A stretch of DNA of 64,000 nucleotides from Echinicola vietnamensis DSM 17526. GTDB lineage: Bacteria; Bacteroidota; Bacteroidia; Cytophagales; Cyclobacteriaceae. Position 1 is the stretch's first letter. Every line of letters starts with the position of its first letter. Made by a program: the position numbers and the translations under genes. Of the stretch, positions 8,923 through 19,183 are shown piece after piece. Location of the stretch: the NCBI RefSeq assembly GCF_000325705.1, contig NC_019904.1, forward strand, positions 2,482,001-2,546,000, given 5' to 3'. A model generated the notes under the pieces. That model was not told where the DNA came from. It worked only from the letters and a program-made list of their open reading frames with translations, and did not search any database.

Positions 8923-11900
8923 ATGCTTAAGAAGAGAAGGCTAATTATTGTTTTTGGGATCATTTTAATGGCGATTGTCCTGGCCATTAACTTTTTCTCT
9001 GGAAGTCCTGACGAGTCAAAAGCAGGATTAGAGCAGATTGAGACGACTACCAGAAAAGTAGCAGAGGAATTCGATGAGGATTTTATTCAGCTGTTAATGA
9101 ATTACAGGCCTGAAAAGCAAATGTCCTTTTCTACGTTAAACTTTGACTCCAAGCATCCTTTTTACCTCTATACATCGGATGGTCAATTGTTATATTGGTC
9201 CAGTGTTTCAATGATTCCGGATTTTAAGGATGTTGATACCGGAGCGTCTTTTAAGCCCTATCAATTAATTGATAATTCTAAGGGAACCTATTTTTCAAGG
9301 GTACGAAGTATCAACAGGAATAACCAGCAATATTGGATGGTACAGGTGTATTCTCTGTACGATAAGGTGGAAATCGATAATGAGTATTTACATGCGGGTT
9401 ACAATAATGATGTCTTCGGGAATGATCGCTTTATTTTATCGGCAGAGCCTCGTGGAGAGTATGATAAAGTAACCGGCAATAGAGGCGAATACTTCTTTTC
9501 TGTTTCCCTCAGGATGGGATACGTGCCGGTCGGACATAAATCCAGCACTGCGCTGTTGCTGTTTTTCTTTTCCCTGACGGGATTAGTTTTCATTCTGGGA
9601 GGAGATTTTGTGGTCCGCCTTTGGAGTCATGGAAGGCGAAAGCTGGCATTGCTATATACGATTTCGATTTTGGTCAGTATCAGGGCGATCATGCTCGTAT
9701 TTCACTTTCCCCAAGATTATTTTGAAGTACCACTGTTTGATGCTACCTACTATGCCTCCTCCATATTGAACCCCAGTTTAGGGGATTTGTTGTTGAACGT
9801 GATTTTTTCAGCCATTGTTTTGGCCATGTTGATCAGTATGCTGGGCAGACGGGAAGTAATCGTAGCATTCGCCAAAATTAGAAAGCGCTATTACCAATGG
9901 GTGTTTTATTTGATTGCCTATCTGCTTTCGGGGTTCTTTCTTTTTCTGTTTTTCAAGTTGTTTACGAATATTTCCAATAATTCCCAATGGAACTTGAACA
10001 TCTTGGACATACCTACATTCGATTATTTCAAGGCCATCAGTATCTTGATTTTGTTTGTGGGTGGCGCAGGTTACTTGATGTTTACCCTGATGTCACTAAA
10101 TTTAGTGTTTTATAAGGCAAGGGCTAAGAAAGCTTATGCATTAAAGGTTCTGATGGGGCTTTCACTCCCAATTCTGTTGGTGACTGCTTGGTTTGATTTC
10201 ATCTATCTTGTAGTTTATATCTCACACATCATCCTGTTGGTAGCCATCATTTCCTTTGAGCTTTATGACAATGTCTTAAAGTTACAGCTTAATACTTTCC
10301 TCACGTTTTTCTTCGGTTGCTTGGTAGGGGCGGTAGTGACTGGAGCAGCATCCTACCAGGATTATGGGAAACGGGAAATTCATGAGAAGGAACGGTTGGC
10401 CAATCAGATTTTGAGGGAAAAGGATGTCATGGCCGAGTTTCTGTTGAGTGATGTGATGCAACGGGTGAAGGAAGATTTATTCATTAAAAATCGCATGACC
10501 AACCCGTCCCTTTCCAAAGACCCAGTAGAACAAAAAATCCGTAAGATATATATCTCCAATTACTTTGATCAATATGAATTGAATATCATGATTTTTTCGC
10601 CCAGTGGAGAAGATGTTCTGGATCGAAGCAATGAGCAATCTTTGGATGATCTTAGGTATCGTTATATGAATAGTGATTACGCTACCAGTGTCAGAAATCT
10701 TTATTTTGTCAAATCGGGAGAAGGGGTAGAAGGAAATAAGTTTTATGCATTTATGCCCATGGTAAAAGATGGGGATTTCATCGGAACCATTGTCATGGAA
10801 TTGGTACAGCAGCGTATAAAGTCCACCAGTGTTTTTCCTAAGCTTCTGCTCGATAAGAAATATATTGATGACATTTACGATAGCAACCTTGATTATGCCC
10901 TTTTCAGGGATAGTGTGTTACAGTATAGCATAGGGGTTTACAATTACCGAAACCCTGATGTGATAGAACTGCTAGAAAACAATAACCTTTATAAAAGTGG
11001 CATGAACCGTGATGGGTATCATCATTTTGGGGTGCGAAACGGTTCGAGTACCTTGATCGTATCCAGTCCCATTTATCCGTATAATTATATCTTGGCGGAT
11101 GTTTCTTTCTTCTTTATCAGCTACATTGCATGTACACTGTTTTTTATTATTATTTACGCCCTGCTCAATGGCCTGAATAAAGTCCAGTTTAATTACGCGA
11201 CGAGACTTCAGTTTCACCTTAATTTTGCGTTTTTTGTTCCTATGCTGGTGATCAGTGCCATTTCCATTGGCTTATTGAGTAAATCCTATTTGGAAGACCT
11301 GCATCGCCAATATTTTGAAAAGGCCAATATCATCCGGGACAATTTATTTCAATACCTGGAACAAGAGACCAAAGGAGTGATGGACAGGGATGAGTTTTTG
11401 GCAGAGGTCTACCGTTTGGCTAATACCACCGCGACAGACATCAATGTGTTTTCCTCGGATGGAAAGCTGATGGCCACCAGCCAACCTAATATCATCGAAA
11501 AGAAAGTGCTTACCCGCTACCTAAATCCAGAGGCCTATGCCGAAATCATAGAAGCCCAAAACAACCAGGTGATCTTGGATGAACAAGTGGGAAGCTTGAA
11601 ATATAAGACCGTATACATCAGCCTTCGTGAGATGAAGCGACAGCATACCCTTGGCATCATCTCCATTCCATTTTTCGAATCAGAGGAAGAACTCAATGTA
11701 CTGATTGTGGATGTGTTCAGTACCATTATCAATATATTCGTAGCCATTTTTATCGTGTTTTTGATTGTGTCCTACTTTGTTTCCAAACAGCTGACGGATC
11801 CTTTTAAATTGCTGACGCAAAAGCTAAAAGTGACTAATCTGGAGGACAATGAACCGATGTACTGGCCTACGAATGATGAAATAGGCCTATTGGTAAAAGA

Positions 11901-12651
11901 ATATAATAATATGCTGTATAAACTTGAAGCCAGTAGGAAGACACTTTCATTGACTGAAAAAGAATCTGCTTGGCGAGAAATGGCAAAACAGGTGGCACAT
12001 GAAATCAAAAATCCGCTTACACCAATGAAGCTCACCCTTCAGCACTTGCTTCGCTTGCAGGCGGAAGGGCGGATCGACGATCCCGAAAAACTTAAAAAGC
12101 CCATCCATAATATGATCAATCAGGTGGATACCCTCAGCGATATAGCCACCTCTTTTTCTACTTTTGCCAAAATGCCGCTGCCCAAGAATGAGCTGATGGA
12201 CTTTGAACAAGTTGTGATAAATGCAGTGGAGCTATTCAAAAACAATGAACGGGGAAAGGTGGTTTTTTATGATCAAGTACAAGAACGGCTGCCTGTCATG
12301 GGGGACGATAAACTATTTGGCAGGGTGATTTCTAACCTGATCATTAACGGCCTCCAGTCGGTGCCGGAGGACAGGGTGCCCACGGTGACCGTTACGTTGA
12401 CCACTCAAAAGGAGTGGACCCGGTTAGAGGTGAAAGACAATGGTGCCGGTATTCCCGAGGAGTTCCGCGATAAAATTTTCATTCCGAACTTTAGCACCAA
12501 AAGTGAAGGTTCTGGCCTAGGACTTGCCATTGCCAAAAGGGGAGTGGAGACGGCCGGAGGGAATATTTGGTTTGAAACGGTCGTGGGGGAAGGTACTTCT
12601 TTCTATTTGACTTTTCCATTGGTGAAGATGGCCAAGCCAGGTGCTTCATAA
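8923..12651 (+). CDS. Large membrane sensor histidine kinase, NtrY-like
   Basis: 1242 residues, far longer than a typical sensor kinase (400-750). The N-terminal helix is followed by an extracytoplasmic region to about residue 205, then about eight to nine helices (roughly 210-500), a second extracytoplasmic region (about 500-720), another helix pair and a third sensor-like region (about 790-930). A HAMP-like linker follows (VSKQLTDPF). The HisKA box has phospho-accepting His1026 in QVAHEIKNPLTPMK, and the ATPase domain has its N box at Asn1138 and G boxes DNGAGIP and GSGLGLAIAK. HEIKNPLTP is typical of NtrY-type kinases. No response regulator gene is adjacent. It is followed 12 bp later by the giant outer membrane protein gene, so the two may be cotranscribed. 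Confidence 0.93.
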   Translation: MLKKRRLIIVFGIILMAIVLAINFFSGSPDESKAGLEQIETTTRKVAEEFDEDFIQLLMNYRPEKQMSFSTLNFDSKHPFYLYTSDGQLLYWSSVSMIPDFKDVDTGASFKPYQLIDNSKGTYFSRVRSINRNNQQYWMVQVYSLYDKVEIDNEYLHAGYNNDVFGNDRFILSAEPRGEYDKVTGNRGEYFFSVSLRMGYVPVGHKSSTALLLFFFSLTGLVFILGGDFVVRLWSHGRRKLALLYTISILVSIRAIMLVFHFPQDYFEVPLFDATYYASSILNPSLGDLLLNVIFSAIVLAMLISMLGRREVIVAFAKIRKRYYQWVFYLIAYLLSGFFLFLFFKLFTNISNNSQWNLNILDIPTFDYFKAISILILFVGGAGYLMFTLMSLNLVFYKARAKKAYALKVLMGLSLPILLVTAWFDFIYLVVYISHIILLVAIISFELYDNVLKLQLNTFLTFFFGCLVGAVVTGAASYQDYGKREIHEKERLANQILREKDVMAEFLLSDVMQRVKEDLFIKNRMTNPSLSKDPVEQKIRKIYISNYFDQYELNIMIFSPSGEDVLDRSNEQSLDDLRYRYMNSDYATSVRNLYFVKSGEGVEGNKFYAFMPMVKDGDFIGTIVMELVQQRIKSTSVFPKLLLDKKYIDDIYDSNLDYALFRDSVLQYSIGVYNYRNPDVIELLENNNLYKSGMNRDGYHHFGVRNGSSTLIVSSPIYPYNYILADVSFFFISYIACTLFFIIIYALLNGLNKVQFNYATRLQFHLNFAFFVPMLVISAISIGLLSKSYLEDLHRQYFEKANIIRDNLFQYLEQETKGVMDRDEFLAEVYRLANTTATDINVFSSDGKLMATSQPNIIEKKVLTRYLNPEAYAEIIEAQNNQVILDEQVGSLKYKTVYISLREMKRQHTLGIISIPFFESEEELNVLIVDVFSTIINIFVAIFIVFLIVSYFVSKQLTDPFKLLTQKLKVTNLEDNEPMYWPTNDEIGLLVKEYNNMLYKLEASRKTLSLTEKESAWREMAKQVAHEIKNPLTPMKLTLQHLLRLQAEGRIDDPEKLKKPIHNMINQVDTLSDIATSFSTFAKMPLPKNELMDFEQVVINAVELFKNNERGKVVFYDQVQERLPVMGDDKLFGRVISNLIINGLQSVPEDRVPTVTVTLTTQKEWTRLEVKDNGAGIPEEFRDKIFIPNFSTKSEGSGLGLAIAKRGVETAGGNIWFETVVGEGTSFYLTFPLVKMAKPGAS

Positions 12652-12663
12652 GGAGGAAATGGT

Positions 12664-15600
12664 ATGAGGGGGAGTTGGAGAGCTTTTTTATCAATAGTCT
12701 GCAAGTTTCTGGTAAGCTTGACAGGATTGATGTGGAGTGTGCCTGTAATGGGCCAGCAACCGCTTTGTAAATGGTTTGAGACAGCCGCTTCCGCAGATTC
12801 CATTTATGTCAAATTAGACTCCCTGACCGCACTGGAAAATTCCATATCCATTTCTGGGAAAGAGGCCTATCAGTGGCATTATAATTCCAACTCCGGTATG
12901 CTTACCGTATACCGTGGTGAAGGGACTTTTTCAGATTCCTTACAGGTTTGTTATCGCCGTTTTCCTTATGAATTGAGCAAGACTTATGCCCATCGGACGT
13001 TGGCATCAGATTACGATTCCATGGCCTATTTTAAGAAGGTCAAAGCCGTGGAAGGAGAAGTCTATGATTTCCGGGAGGAGATATTTCCATCAGGTAAACT
13101 GAATAAGTCAGGGAGCTTGACCCGTGGGGTTTCCTTTGGGAATACTCAAAACGTTTTTGTGAATTCAGCCCTAAACCTGCAGATGGACGGTCAGCTCACG
13201 GATGATCTCTTCATCCGTGCCAGTATCACTGACCAAAATGTTCCTTTCCAACCCCAAGGCAATACCCAGCAGGTACAGGATTTTGACAATGTCTTGGTAG
13301 AACTTTACAATGATGACTTTAGCCTTAAGGCAGGTGATGTGGTGTTTAGAGAACGGAACTCCACTTTTTTGAGGTATTATAAAAACGTCCAAGGGCTCCA
13401 AATGACCACTGATTATAACATGGGGGATAAATGGAAAGCCTCTACCCAAGTGGGGGCGTCTATAGCCAAAGGGAAATTTAATTCCGTCCAGCTGGATGTG
13501 AAGGAAGGGGTGCTGGGACCATACCGGATACCGGGGCCCGATAATGAGCGGTACATTATCGTAATGGCAAATTCAGAACGGGTTTTCCTGGACGGTAAGC
13601 TTCTGAAGCGTGGCTTTAACCATGATTATATCATAGATTATAACCAAGGCCAGGTCACTTTTACGACCAATGTGCTGATTACCCAATATTCTCGTGTAAG
13701 GATCGATTATGAATATTCAGAGCGGAATTTTTCGAGGTCTATTCTGACGGCCAATCATATTCAGGAGCATGAAAAGGCAACCTTCTACGTGAATTATTAC
13801 AAGGAGCAGGACAACCGAAACCGGCCTCTATTTGACGAATATACGGAAGAAGATAAACTGCTTTTGGCGGCCGTGGGCGATGATATCAATGCTGCAGCTG
13901 TACCCCGTGTAGACAGTGTGGCGTTTGATCCGCAGCGGATTTTATACCGAAAGGTAGCGCTGCCCAATCCCCAAGAAGATATCAGCCATTATTATGAATA
14001 TTCTATTGATCCCTCGGCCGCGCATTTTGACGTTACCTTTACAGAGGTGGGGAATGGAAATGGGAACTACCGCAGGCAGGAACAGCTGGCCAATGGTTTC
14101 GTTTATGAGTATGTCCCTCCCGTCAATGGAGAACTGCAGGGGAATTATACCCTTTATGCCATTCTTCCGGCTCCCAATAAGAAGCAAATGATCACTGCAG
14201 GTGGGGAGGTGAAGTTGAGCCCCTACGAGAAAATTTATGGGGAAGCAGCGTTGTCTGATCAAGACGTTAACCTTTTTGCTGCCAGGGGCAATGAAGACAA
14301 TAAGGGATATGGGCTCAAAGGGGGGCTGGTCTCTGAGGGAAGACCAATTGGTTGGCTAAAAGGTTATGCTTTGGAGGCGGCGACGGAGGTTGAATATAAT
14401 TCGGTGAATTTTCGGTTTATTGACCGACAGCGGTACATTGAATTTGATCGTGATTGGGGACTCTCCCGTGAGGCCATGGAAGCCCCTGCCAGTGAAAAGC
14501 TGATCATGGCCAAAGCAGGAGTGCGGAAAGATGCCGCCAATGAGCTGTCATATCAGATGAATTACCGGAAGCGCGGTGACCAACTGGAGGGCACCCAGCA
14601 ACGGGCCAAGTGGTATCAGCAGTTTGGAAGAAGGTGGTTTGCCCGTCAGGATCTTTTTCTCCTCCAAAGTGACATGCCTTCCATGACCTCAACATGGCTA
14701 CGCTATGATGCGGAGGTCCTCTACCGGTCAAAGATTTTCGTGCCGGGATACGAATTTAAGGTGGACCGTAACCAGAATAGAGACATTGAGCAGGATTCGG
14801 TGGTCAGCAGTGCCATGAATTTCCTGTCGCATAAATTTTTCATTCGGTCCAATGACACCTTGCCATTCAGTTTTTTTGCAGATGTCAGCTGGCGGGAAGA
14901 CCGCTTTCCGGTGGAGGGCAGCATGGTTCCCGACACCAAAGCCTTTACCACAAATTATGGGTTGCAGAAGCGGTTTGGAGCACATGATGTAATGGGTACC
15001 CTGACCTATCGGCGGTTATACCAGCTAAGAGGCAGTGAATCGCGGGAAAGTACGGTGATGGGCCGGCTGGATTATGTCAGTGCTTTATTGGACAATAATC
15101 TCCGGAATGAACTGAGCTATGCCATTGGCAATGGGCAAGAATTAAGGCGGGAGTTTGTCTATCTACCGGTGCCGACAGGCGAAGGAACGCACACGTGGCG
15201 GGACGATAATGAGGACGGCATACAGCAGCTGGAAGAGTTTTACTTGGCGATCAATCCAGAGGAGAAAAATTACATCAGGATGTTTACCCCGACAGACGAT
15301 TACATCCAGGCGTACACCACCCTCTTCAATTATCGGTTGAATGCCCAGTTTCCCGATCAGTGGCGGAAGGAAGCGGGAATAAAAAAAATGCTGAGCAAGT
15401 TCTCCAATACGACCAGCTGGAATGTGGAAAAGAAAATCACTGCTGGAGACTTTTGGATGCGGGTAAGTCCCTTTGCCAATGCCGTAGCCCCGAAAGACTT
15501 GGTGTCTTTTAGAGAGGTATTTCGGTCCACTTTGTTTTTTAACCGGACCTCTTCCTCTTATGGAGCCGATTTAGGCATTTTCAAGAGCAGCAATAAGCAA

Positions 15601-16161
15601 TTGCTGACAGGCGGTTTCGAGGAAAACCAACAAGAAGATTGGCGGATAAATTTTAGGATGAACATTAACCGGTTGATCAATTTTCGGCTGAAAGCCAATA
15701 TGGGCCAAACCGTGGCGCTTTCAGATTATTTGGATAACCGAAATTACCATGTGGATCATTTGGCCACAGGCCCCGAGCTTACTTGGCAGCCATCCTCCAT
15801 CTTTAGAACGACTTTTCATTATAAATTCACCCATAAGGAAAATGCCGATAATGATGAATTCCAGGAAATAGCCTCTCTACATGAGCTGGCCACGGAAATC
15901 CGCTATGCCAAGGCGATCAAGACCACCGTCAATGCATTGGTAAAGTACACTCAGATCGATTATAATGGACAGGTGAATTCACCAGTGGGCTATGAAATGC
16001 TAGAGGCGCTCACAGTGGGCCGCAACATTTCCTGGAGTATCAATTGGATCCAGAAAATAGGAGAAGGGCTCCAACTGAACTTGTCCTATGAAGGCAGGGA
16101 TTCTGAAGGATTGGAGCGTATGGTCCATACCGGAAGGATGCAGGTTTCTGCTTTGTTTTAA
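12664..16161 (+). CDS. Giant SprA-like outer membrane protein, unknown function
   Basis: 1165 residues. Signal peptide to about residue 30 (VPVMGQQ), a small N-terminal domain, then a long region of alternating aromatic/charged strands as in large outer membrane beta-barrels. The stretch around residues 150-250 (SGSLTRGVSFGN, DGQLTDDLFIRASITDQN, QQVQDFDNVLVEL) resembles the repeated opening of SprA-type proteins, but the length is about half that of SprA. An EF-hand-like calcium loop is visible at 847-859 (DDNEDGIQQLEEF). It starts 12 bp after the kinase stop; the ATG lies behind a GGAGG stretch. Function unknown; transport or surface assembly is a guess. Confidence 0.75.
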   Translation: MRGSWRAFLSIVCKFLVSLTGLMWSVPVMGQQPLCKWFETAASADSIYVKLDSLTALENSISISGKEAYQWHYNSNSGMLTVYRGEGTFSDSLQVCYRRFPYELSKTYAHRTLASDYDSMAYFKKVKAVEGEVYDFREEIFPSGKLNKSGSLTRGVSFGNTQNVFVNSALNLQMDGQLTDDLFIRASITDQNVPFQPQGNTQQVQDFDNVLVELYNDDFSLKAGDVVFRERNSTFLRYYKNVQGLQMTTDYNMGDKWKASTQVGASIAKGKFNSVQLDVKEGVLGPYRIPGPDNERYIIVMANSERVFLDGKLLKRGFNHDYIIDYNQGQVTFTTNVLITQYSRVRIDYEYSERNFSRSILTANHIQEHEKATFYVNYYKEQDNRNRPLFDEYTEEDKLLLAAVGDDINAAAVPRVDSVAFDPQRILYRKVALPNPQEDISHYYEYSIDPSAAHFDVTFTEVGNGNGNYRRQEQLANGFVYEYVPPVNGELQGNYTLYAILPAPNKKQMITAGGEVKLSPYEKIYGEAALSDQDVNLFAARGNEDNKGYGLKGGLVSEGRPIGWLKGYALEAATEVEYNSVNFRFIDRQRYIEFDRDWGLSREAMEAPASEKLIMAKAGVRKDAANELSYQMNYRKRGDQLEGTQQRAKWYQQFGRRWFARQDLFLLQSDMPSMTSTWLRYDAEVLYRSKIFVPGYEFKVDRNQNRDIEQDSVVSSAMNFLSHKFFIRSNDTLPFSFFADVSWREDRFPVEGSMVPDTKAFTTNYGLQKRFGAHDVMGTLTYRRLYQLRGSESRESTVMGRLDYVSALLDNNLRNELSYAIGNGQELRREFVYLPVPTGEGTHTWRDDNEDGIQQLEEFYLAINPEEKNYIRMFTPTDDYIQAYTTLFNYRLNAQFPDQWRKEAGIKKMLSKFSNTTSWNVEKKITAGDFWMRVSPFANAVAPKDLVSFREVFRSTLFFNRTSSSYGADLGIFKSSNKQLLTGGFEENQQEDWRINFRMNINRLINFRLKANMGQTVALSDYLDNRNYHVDHLATGPELTWQPSSIFRTTFHYKFTHKENADNDEFQEIASLHELATEIRYAKAIKTTVNALVKYTQIDYNGQVNSPVGYEMLEALTVGRNISWSINWIQKIGEGLQLNLSYEGRDSEGLERMVHTGRMQVSALF

Positions 16162-16205
16162 ATGGCCAGAAATACCAGGGGCTATTACCTGAAGTCACCT
16201 GCAGG

Positions 16206-17588
16206 TCATTTAAGGTTTTCTTCTAAGAATCGATATATTAGGCCCAGGTCTTGCGTTCTTTTGGGTACAGAGTGTCCGGATCCGTAGTCTTTCAGTACAA
16301 AATGTGGGATGTGTAGACTGTCCAGTTTTTGCGTTAGTACGGTGATTTGATCTGCATAGTAGGGGGCATCACTGGTGTTGTAAAAAAGGAAAACAGGAGG
16401 AGTAGCAGAAGATTTTATCAAATAGGTAGCCCCCATGGTTTCCCATTGTTCTCGGTTATCTGCCAAATTTCCCCATGCCCAAGGACAGCGGCTTTCAAGG
16501 TTCTCGTCACCATCATTTTGATGCCCGTAAATTTGGGTATAGTCAAAAACACCCGGTCCGAGTACCGCGGCCTGTACCGCATCAGAGATTTCCCGATACC
16601 ACCCTGCATTTTCGAAGGCTGGAACATGACGGTCACCTATGGCCAGTGCGCCGGCAGTGGATCCGCGGGAGAATCCGTAAATGCCTATTTTTTCCGAAAG
16701 CCCTAAATCGGCCCCCTTGGCTCTTAAAGTGCGAATGGCAGCTTTCACTTTTTTGGCTGCATCGGGATTGGTTTGGTAGGATTTATAGGTGTCGTTCTTG
16801 CCTGCCAATGGTTTTCCACTGCCCCAAGGGCAATATTTGGGATGGTCTGCAATGGCCCAGGCCATACCGGCAGCAGGTGCACCTTCCAGTAGACTGTCGT
16901 CAAAACCCGCAAAGGTGTAGGGGAGAAAAGTACGCTTGTTTTGGTTGGCAGCGGTAAGCATGCCTTTTTCTTCATCGTACGTGGCGTAGCTGTTGCTGTA
17001 TGAAAAGGACAGGACCACAGGGACAGGAGTTTTGGGATTGGCAGGATAAATGATGTCCATGCGTAAACTATCTCCTACCGTGTATTGGTCAGGACAATTG
17101 TAAACGGTGGGGTCGTCTTTAACGTACGGGATATTTCGTTTGATCCGATAACCGTCAAAGAGCACATAAGATTGGAGTATAGAGCAGTCTTTTAAGCTAC
17201 AAAATTCCCCTGAAGCAATCGCGTCGTTGAGGGCGATGATGTCTTGATTGATGTGGGGACTGATGGCCTTGGAATGATGATTATAGTCCAATATGACCAC
17301 TCGATAACCTTGATTTAGCAGCCAATCTACATCCTCTTTGGTGGTGTTGAGACCTGTTTTTTCAAAGCCTGGATTGACCAAGTAAGCGATCGTCAAGAAA
17401 TGCCCCTCTTGATCTGTTAAGAGAACGGAAGGCTGTTGGATGGAATAGCGGATAGAATCCTGTATTGTTTTGCTCATCCATTTACCTGTCTGTCCCATCA
17501 CGGTCGGAAATCCGTGTGACATCAACAGGCAAATGGCCATTAGGCATGCTAAAAGTAGTCTTCGCGAAGAGCTGCTGGAATTGTTCAA
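16206..17588 (-). CDS. Secreted alpha/beta-hydrolase (esterase/peptidase-like)
   Basis: 460 residues. N-terminal signal peptide to about residue 32 (PTVMGQ). The C-terminal half has an alpha/beta-hydrolase fold: nucleophile elbow GFSRGS, probable acid in YNTSDAPYY and catalytic His in GSGHSVP near the C-terminus. Three cysteines in the middle (CSLKDC, YNCPDQ) may form disulfides. It resembles Bacteroidota secreted esterases and S9-type hydrolases; the substrate cannot be told. It is divergent from the glycoside-hydrolase-like lipoprotein gene and ends 44 bp from the end of the SprA-like gene (convergent). Confidence 0.82.
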   Translation of the reverse strand: MNNSSSSSRRLLLACLMAICLLMSHGFPTVMGQTGKWMSKTIQDSIRYSIQQPSVLLTDQEGHFLTIAYLVNPGFEKTGLNTTKEDVDWLLNQGYRVVILDYNHHSKAISPHINQDIIALNDAIASGEFCSLKDCSILQSYVLFDGYRIKRNIPYVKDDPTVYNCPDQYTVGDSLRMDIIYPANPKTPVPVVLSFSYSNSYATYDEEKGMLTAANQNKRTFLPYTFAGFDDSLLEGAPAAGMAWAIADHPKYCPWGSGKPLAGKNDTYKSYQTNPDAAKKVKAAIRTLRAKGADLGLSEKIGIYGFSRGSTAGALAIGDRHVPAFENAGWYREISDAVQAAVLGPGVFDYTQIYGHQNDGDENLESRCPWAWGNLADNREQWETMGATYLIKSSATPPVFLFYNTSDAPYYADQITVLTQKLDSLHIPHFVLKDYGSGHSVPKRTQDLGLIYRFLEENLK

Positions 17589-17918
17589 TTGATCTTTATT
17601 TTAAGGCATAAAACCACTATAATAATGATTATCACAAATATACTCATTCGCCTTGCTCGGTCAATGCTCCTAAAGGCAAGTGTTGCAAAACGGGTAGCAT
17701 TTTCCATTGTTTACTGACGTTGGCTCAGAGGATCCTTGATTATCTTTGGATTGTAGAGAAAGGAATGAGTGAGCAGTCTTCTTTCTGATAATTAAAAAAA
17801 TACATAAAGATGGCTATTGATGATTAAATTTTTTAATTTTAACAAGTGCTTTTTCTCCTTGTGTGAGGAGGGGCGTTGTAAAGCAAATGATTGTATATAA
17901 CCCTTTACTTTGAACATT
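17589..17918. other. Divergent intergenic region (330 bp)
   Basis: AT-rich spacer between two divergent secreted-protein genes; it should hold both promoters. No confident promoter, operator or RNA gene was recognised. Confidence 0.5.
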
Positions 17919-19049
17919 ATGAATAAAATGCTTACCCTATTGATTGCTGTCAGCATGTTGGTGAGTTGTTCAGGCAACAAGCAGCAGCAAGAAAATGAAA
18001 CCCAAAAAGTGGCCCAGCAGAAAATTCCAGTCCATGCTTGGCTGGGCGGCTATAACGACAAGACTGAGGATGAAATCAGAGAGGCCTTTACCAAGTTTAA
18101 AGGACATGGAATCGATGCCTTGATGTACAATGGCGGTCATAATCCAGCGGATTACAAGAAAGTAGGAAAGATTGCGAAGGAGCTCGGACTGGGTTTTCAC
18201 GCTTGGATTCCGACGATGGTTCAGCACAAGACCGATGAGCTGAAGGCGGAGTGGTATGCCGTCAACCGCAATGGTGAATCTGCCTTGGAAAAACCTGCTT
18301 ATGTGCCACATTATACTTTCCTATGTCCAAGCAAGGAAGGGACATATCAGTTTCTGGAAAACATGTATACCAATGTGGCCGATGTAGAAGAAGTCGATGC
18401 CATTCACCTGGATTATATCCGTTTTCCTGATGTGATCTTGGCGAGAGGACTATGGGACAAATACGGGTTGACCATGGACAAAGAACATCCACAGTTTGAT
18501 TATTGTTACTGTGACCAATGTACGGGAGATTTCAAAGAAAAGACAGGCATTGATATCAAGGCTGCAGAAGACCCCACGCAAGTGCAGGAGTGGAAGCAAT
18601 TCCGGTATGACTTAATTACAAGTATCGTTAACAGGCTCTCAGAGAAGGTGCACGAACATGGCAAAAAAATTAATGCAGCGGTCTTCCCAGGTCCTTCTAC
18701 TGCTATGAAACTGGTGCGACAGGAATGGAACAAGTGGGACTTGGATGCAGTGTTTCCCATGAACTATAACGATTTTTACCTGGAAGGTACCGACTGGATC
18801 GGAGAAGTGGTCCATGAAGAAGTGACGAGCGTCAATGGCGAGCGTCCGATTTTTAGCGGTTTATTTATCTGTCCCAATCCAGAGAAGAAAGCGGAAATCG
18901 AAGATCCAGAGGGCCATGGCCTATTGCCTAGCGAGCTGGGTGCCGCAATTCGCGAATCCATGGATAACGGCGCCACGGGAATTTGTCTTTTTACCCCCGG
19001 AAGAATGACGGAAGAGCATTGGGTGGAGCTTGAGAAGGCAATTTATTGA
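17919..19049 (+). CDS. Glycoside-hydrolase-like TIM-barrel lipoprotein (GHL10/DUF4015-like)
   Basis: 376 residues from the ATG at 17919 (an upstream in-frame TTG at 17910 is less likely). Lipoprotein signal with lipobox LVSCSGN. The motifs AWIPTMVQ, HLDYIRFPD and FPMNYNDFY are those of the glycosyl-hydrolase-like GHL10/DUF4015 TIM-barrel families. The Asp-Tyr-x-Arg strand is conserved in this group, and a CYCDQC cluster follows it. A polysaccharide-related hydrolytic role is inferred; no substrate is known. Divergent from the secreted hydrolase gene. Confidence 0.85.
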   Translation: MNKMLTLLIAVSMLVSCSGNKQQQENETQKVAQQKIPVHAWLGGYNDKTEDEIREAFTKFKGHGIDALMYNGGHNPADYKKVGKIAKELGLGFHAWIPTMVQHKTDELKAEWYAVNRNGESALEKPAYVPHYTFLCPSKEGTYQFLENMYTNVADVEEVDAIHLDYIRFPDVILARGLWDKYGLTMDKEHPQFDYCYCDQCTGDFKEKTGIDIKAAEDPTQVQEWKQFRYDLITSIVNRLSEKVHEHGKKINAAVFPGPSTAMKLVRQEWNKWDLDAVFPMNYNDFYLEGTDWIGEVVHEEVTSVNGERPIFSGLFICPNPEKKAEIEDPEGHGLLPSELGAAIRESMDNGATGICLFTPGRMTEEHWVELEKAIY

Positions 19050-19116
19050 TTATCAGAGTAAGATATTTAAGAGTCAAGGGCCAAGAGCAAAGAAAGTAAA
19101 CTGGTCGAAGTCTCTA

Positions 19117-19158
19117 TGGTGGTCGAAGTCTCTAGCGTAACGGTGACTTCGACCACCA
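19117..19158. repeat. 14-bp perfect inverted repeat, REP-like hairpin
   Basis: Arms at 19117-19130 and 19145-19158 (TGGTGGTCGAAGTC and its complement) with a 14-base loop. A second, direct copy of GGTCGAAGTCTCT lies at 19103-19115. There is no T run, so it is not a canonical terminator, though it lies about 70 bp after the lipoprotein gene and could stabilise the transcript end. Confidence 0.7.
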
Positions 19159-19183
19159 CCTGCCTCCAAGTCCTACCGTTGGT

